Origin: Promicromonospora iranensis
GTDB taxonomy: Bacteria; Actinomycetota; Actinomycetes; Actinomycetales; Cellulomonadaceae
NCBI RefSeq assembly: GCF_028994805.1
Contig: NZ_JAJQQP010000009.1
Location: 89,009 to 153,008, forward strand
Length of the DNA stretch: 64,000 nucleotides
Direction: 5' to 3'
This document shows, one piece after another, positions 63,955-64,000 of the stretch; positions within the stretch are counted from its first letter, which is position 1, and each line of letters begins with the position of its first letter. The notes beneath the pieces were generated by a model that had not been told where the DNA came from, did not search any database, and worked only from the letters and a program-made list of their open reading frames with translations. The position numbers and the translations under genes are program-made.

Positions 63955-64000
63955 CCGTTCACCACAGCACGTGCAGCCAGGATCTCGCCCCGCCGGGCGG

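Noticed and set aside
1..64000. CRISPR array, prophage or integrase gene
   Set aside because: No regularly spaced repeat-spacer array was seen, and no translated frame resembles Cas, capsid, terminase, or a tyrosine or serine recombinase. The 22-bp-period repeats have spacers of only 7 bp.

Overview
This 64 kb window is high-GC chromosomal DNA from an actinobacterium. Three things point to the order Micrococcales, probably a plant-biomass degrader of the Promicromonosporaceae/Cellulomonadaceae type. It has a phosphatidylinositol-mannoside operon (pgsA, acyltransferase, pimA), actinobacterial-type regulatory signals (a TCGAAC-N4-GTTCGA SOS box, many GTG starts), and a GH48-FN3-CBM2 cellulase beside a CBM35-PL11 rhamnogalacturonan lyase. 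The taxonomic placement is inference.

Layout. 0-6.5 kb: lipoprotein, PPOX-fold enzyme, a Gly-Cys-Val tRNA cluster ending in a strong hairpin, a divergent TetR/medium-chain reductase pair, and an antiporter-phosphatase pair. 6.6-13.6 kb: the conserved actinobacterial block thrS - HIT hydrolase - pgsA - PIM acyltransferase - pimA - membrane protein - pdxS, with start/stop overlaps that indicate translational coupling. 39.4-50 kb: the other half of the same conserved block, pdxT - yebC - ruvC - ruvA - ruvB - yajC - secD - secF - apt - rel. 50-64 kb: a LigC/PolD DNA-repair group, DUF349 and cyclophilin genes, a metallo-hydrolase and a DinB-fold protein, hisS, an SOS-box-controlled radical SAM gene, a broken phosphotransferase gene, a GNAT gene and a secreted tripeptidyl-aminopeptidase-like hydrolase.

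The most interesting region is 13.6-39.4 kb, where about 25.8 kb of accessory DNA separates pdxS from pdxT, genes that are usually adjacent in Actinobacteria. Its left edge is a 2.7 kb islet flanked by a perfect 60-bp direct repeat of the pdxS 3' end. The islet carries an unknown membrane-anchored protein and an AAA+/DUF4143 ATPase preceded by four 22-bp-period repeats. To its right are a decayed SDR/TetR pair whose palindromic operator survives, a second SDR relic of 62 bp, the two polysaccharide-degradation genes, HrpB helicase, an ABC exporter, a large subtilisin-like protease, and a SipW/alternate-signal-peptide export pair whose third gene looks cut short next to pdxT. The pattern suggests a repeatedly used insertion site between pdxS and pdxT.

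Limits: functions come from reading translations and motifs; no database search was run. Start codons are inferred from ribosome binding sites and family alignment from memory.
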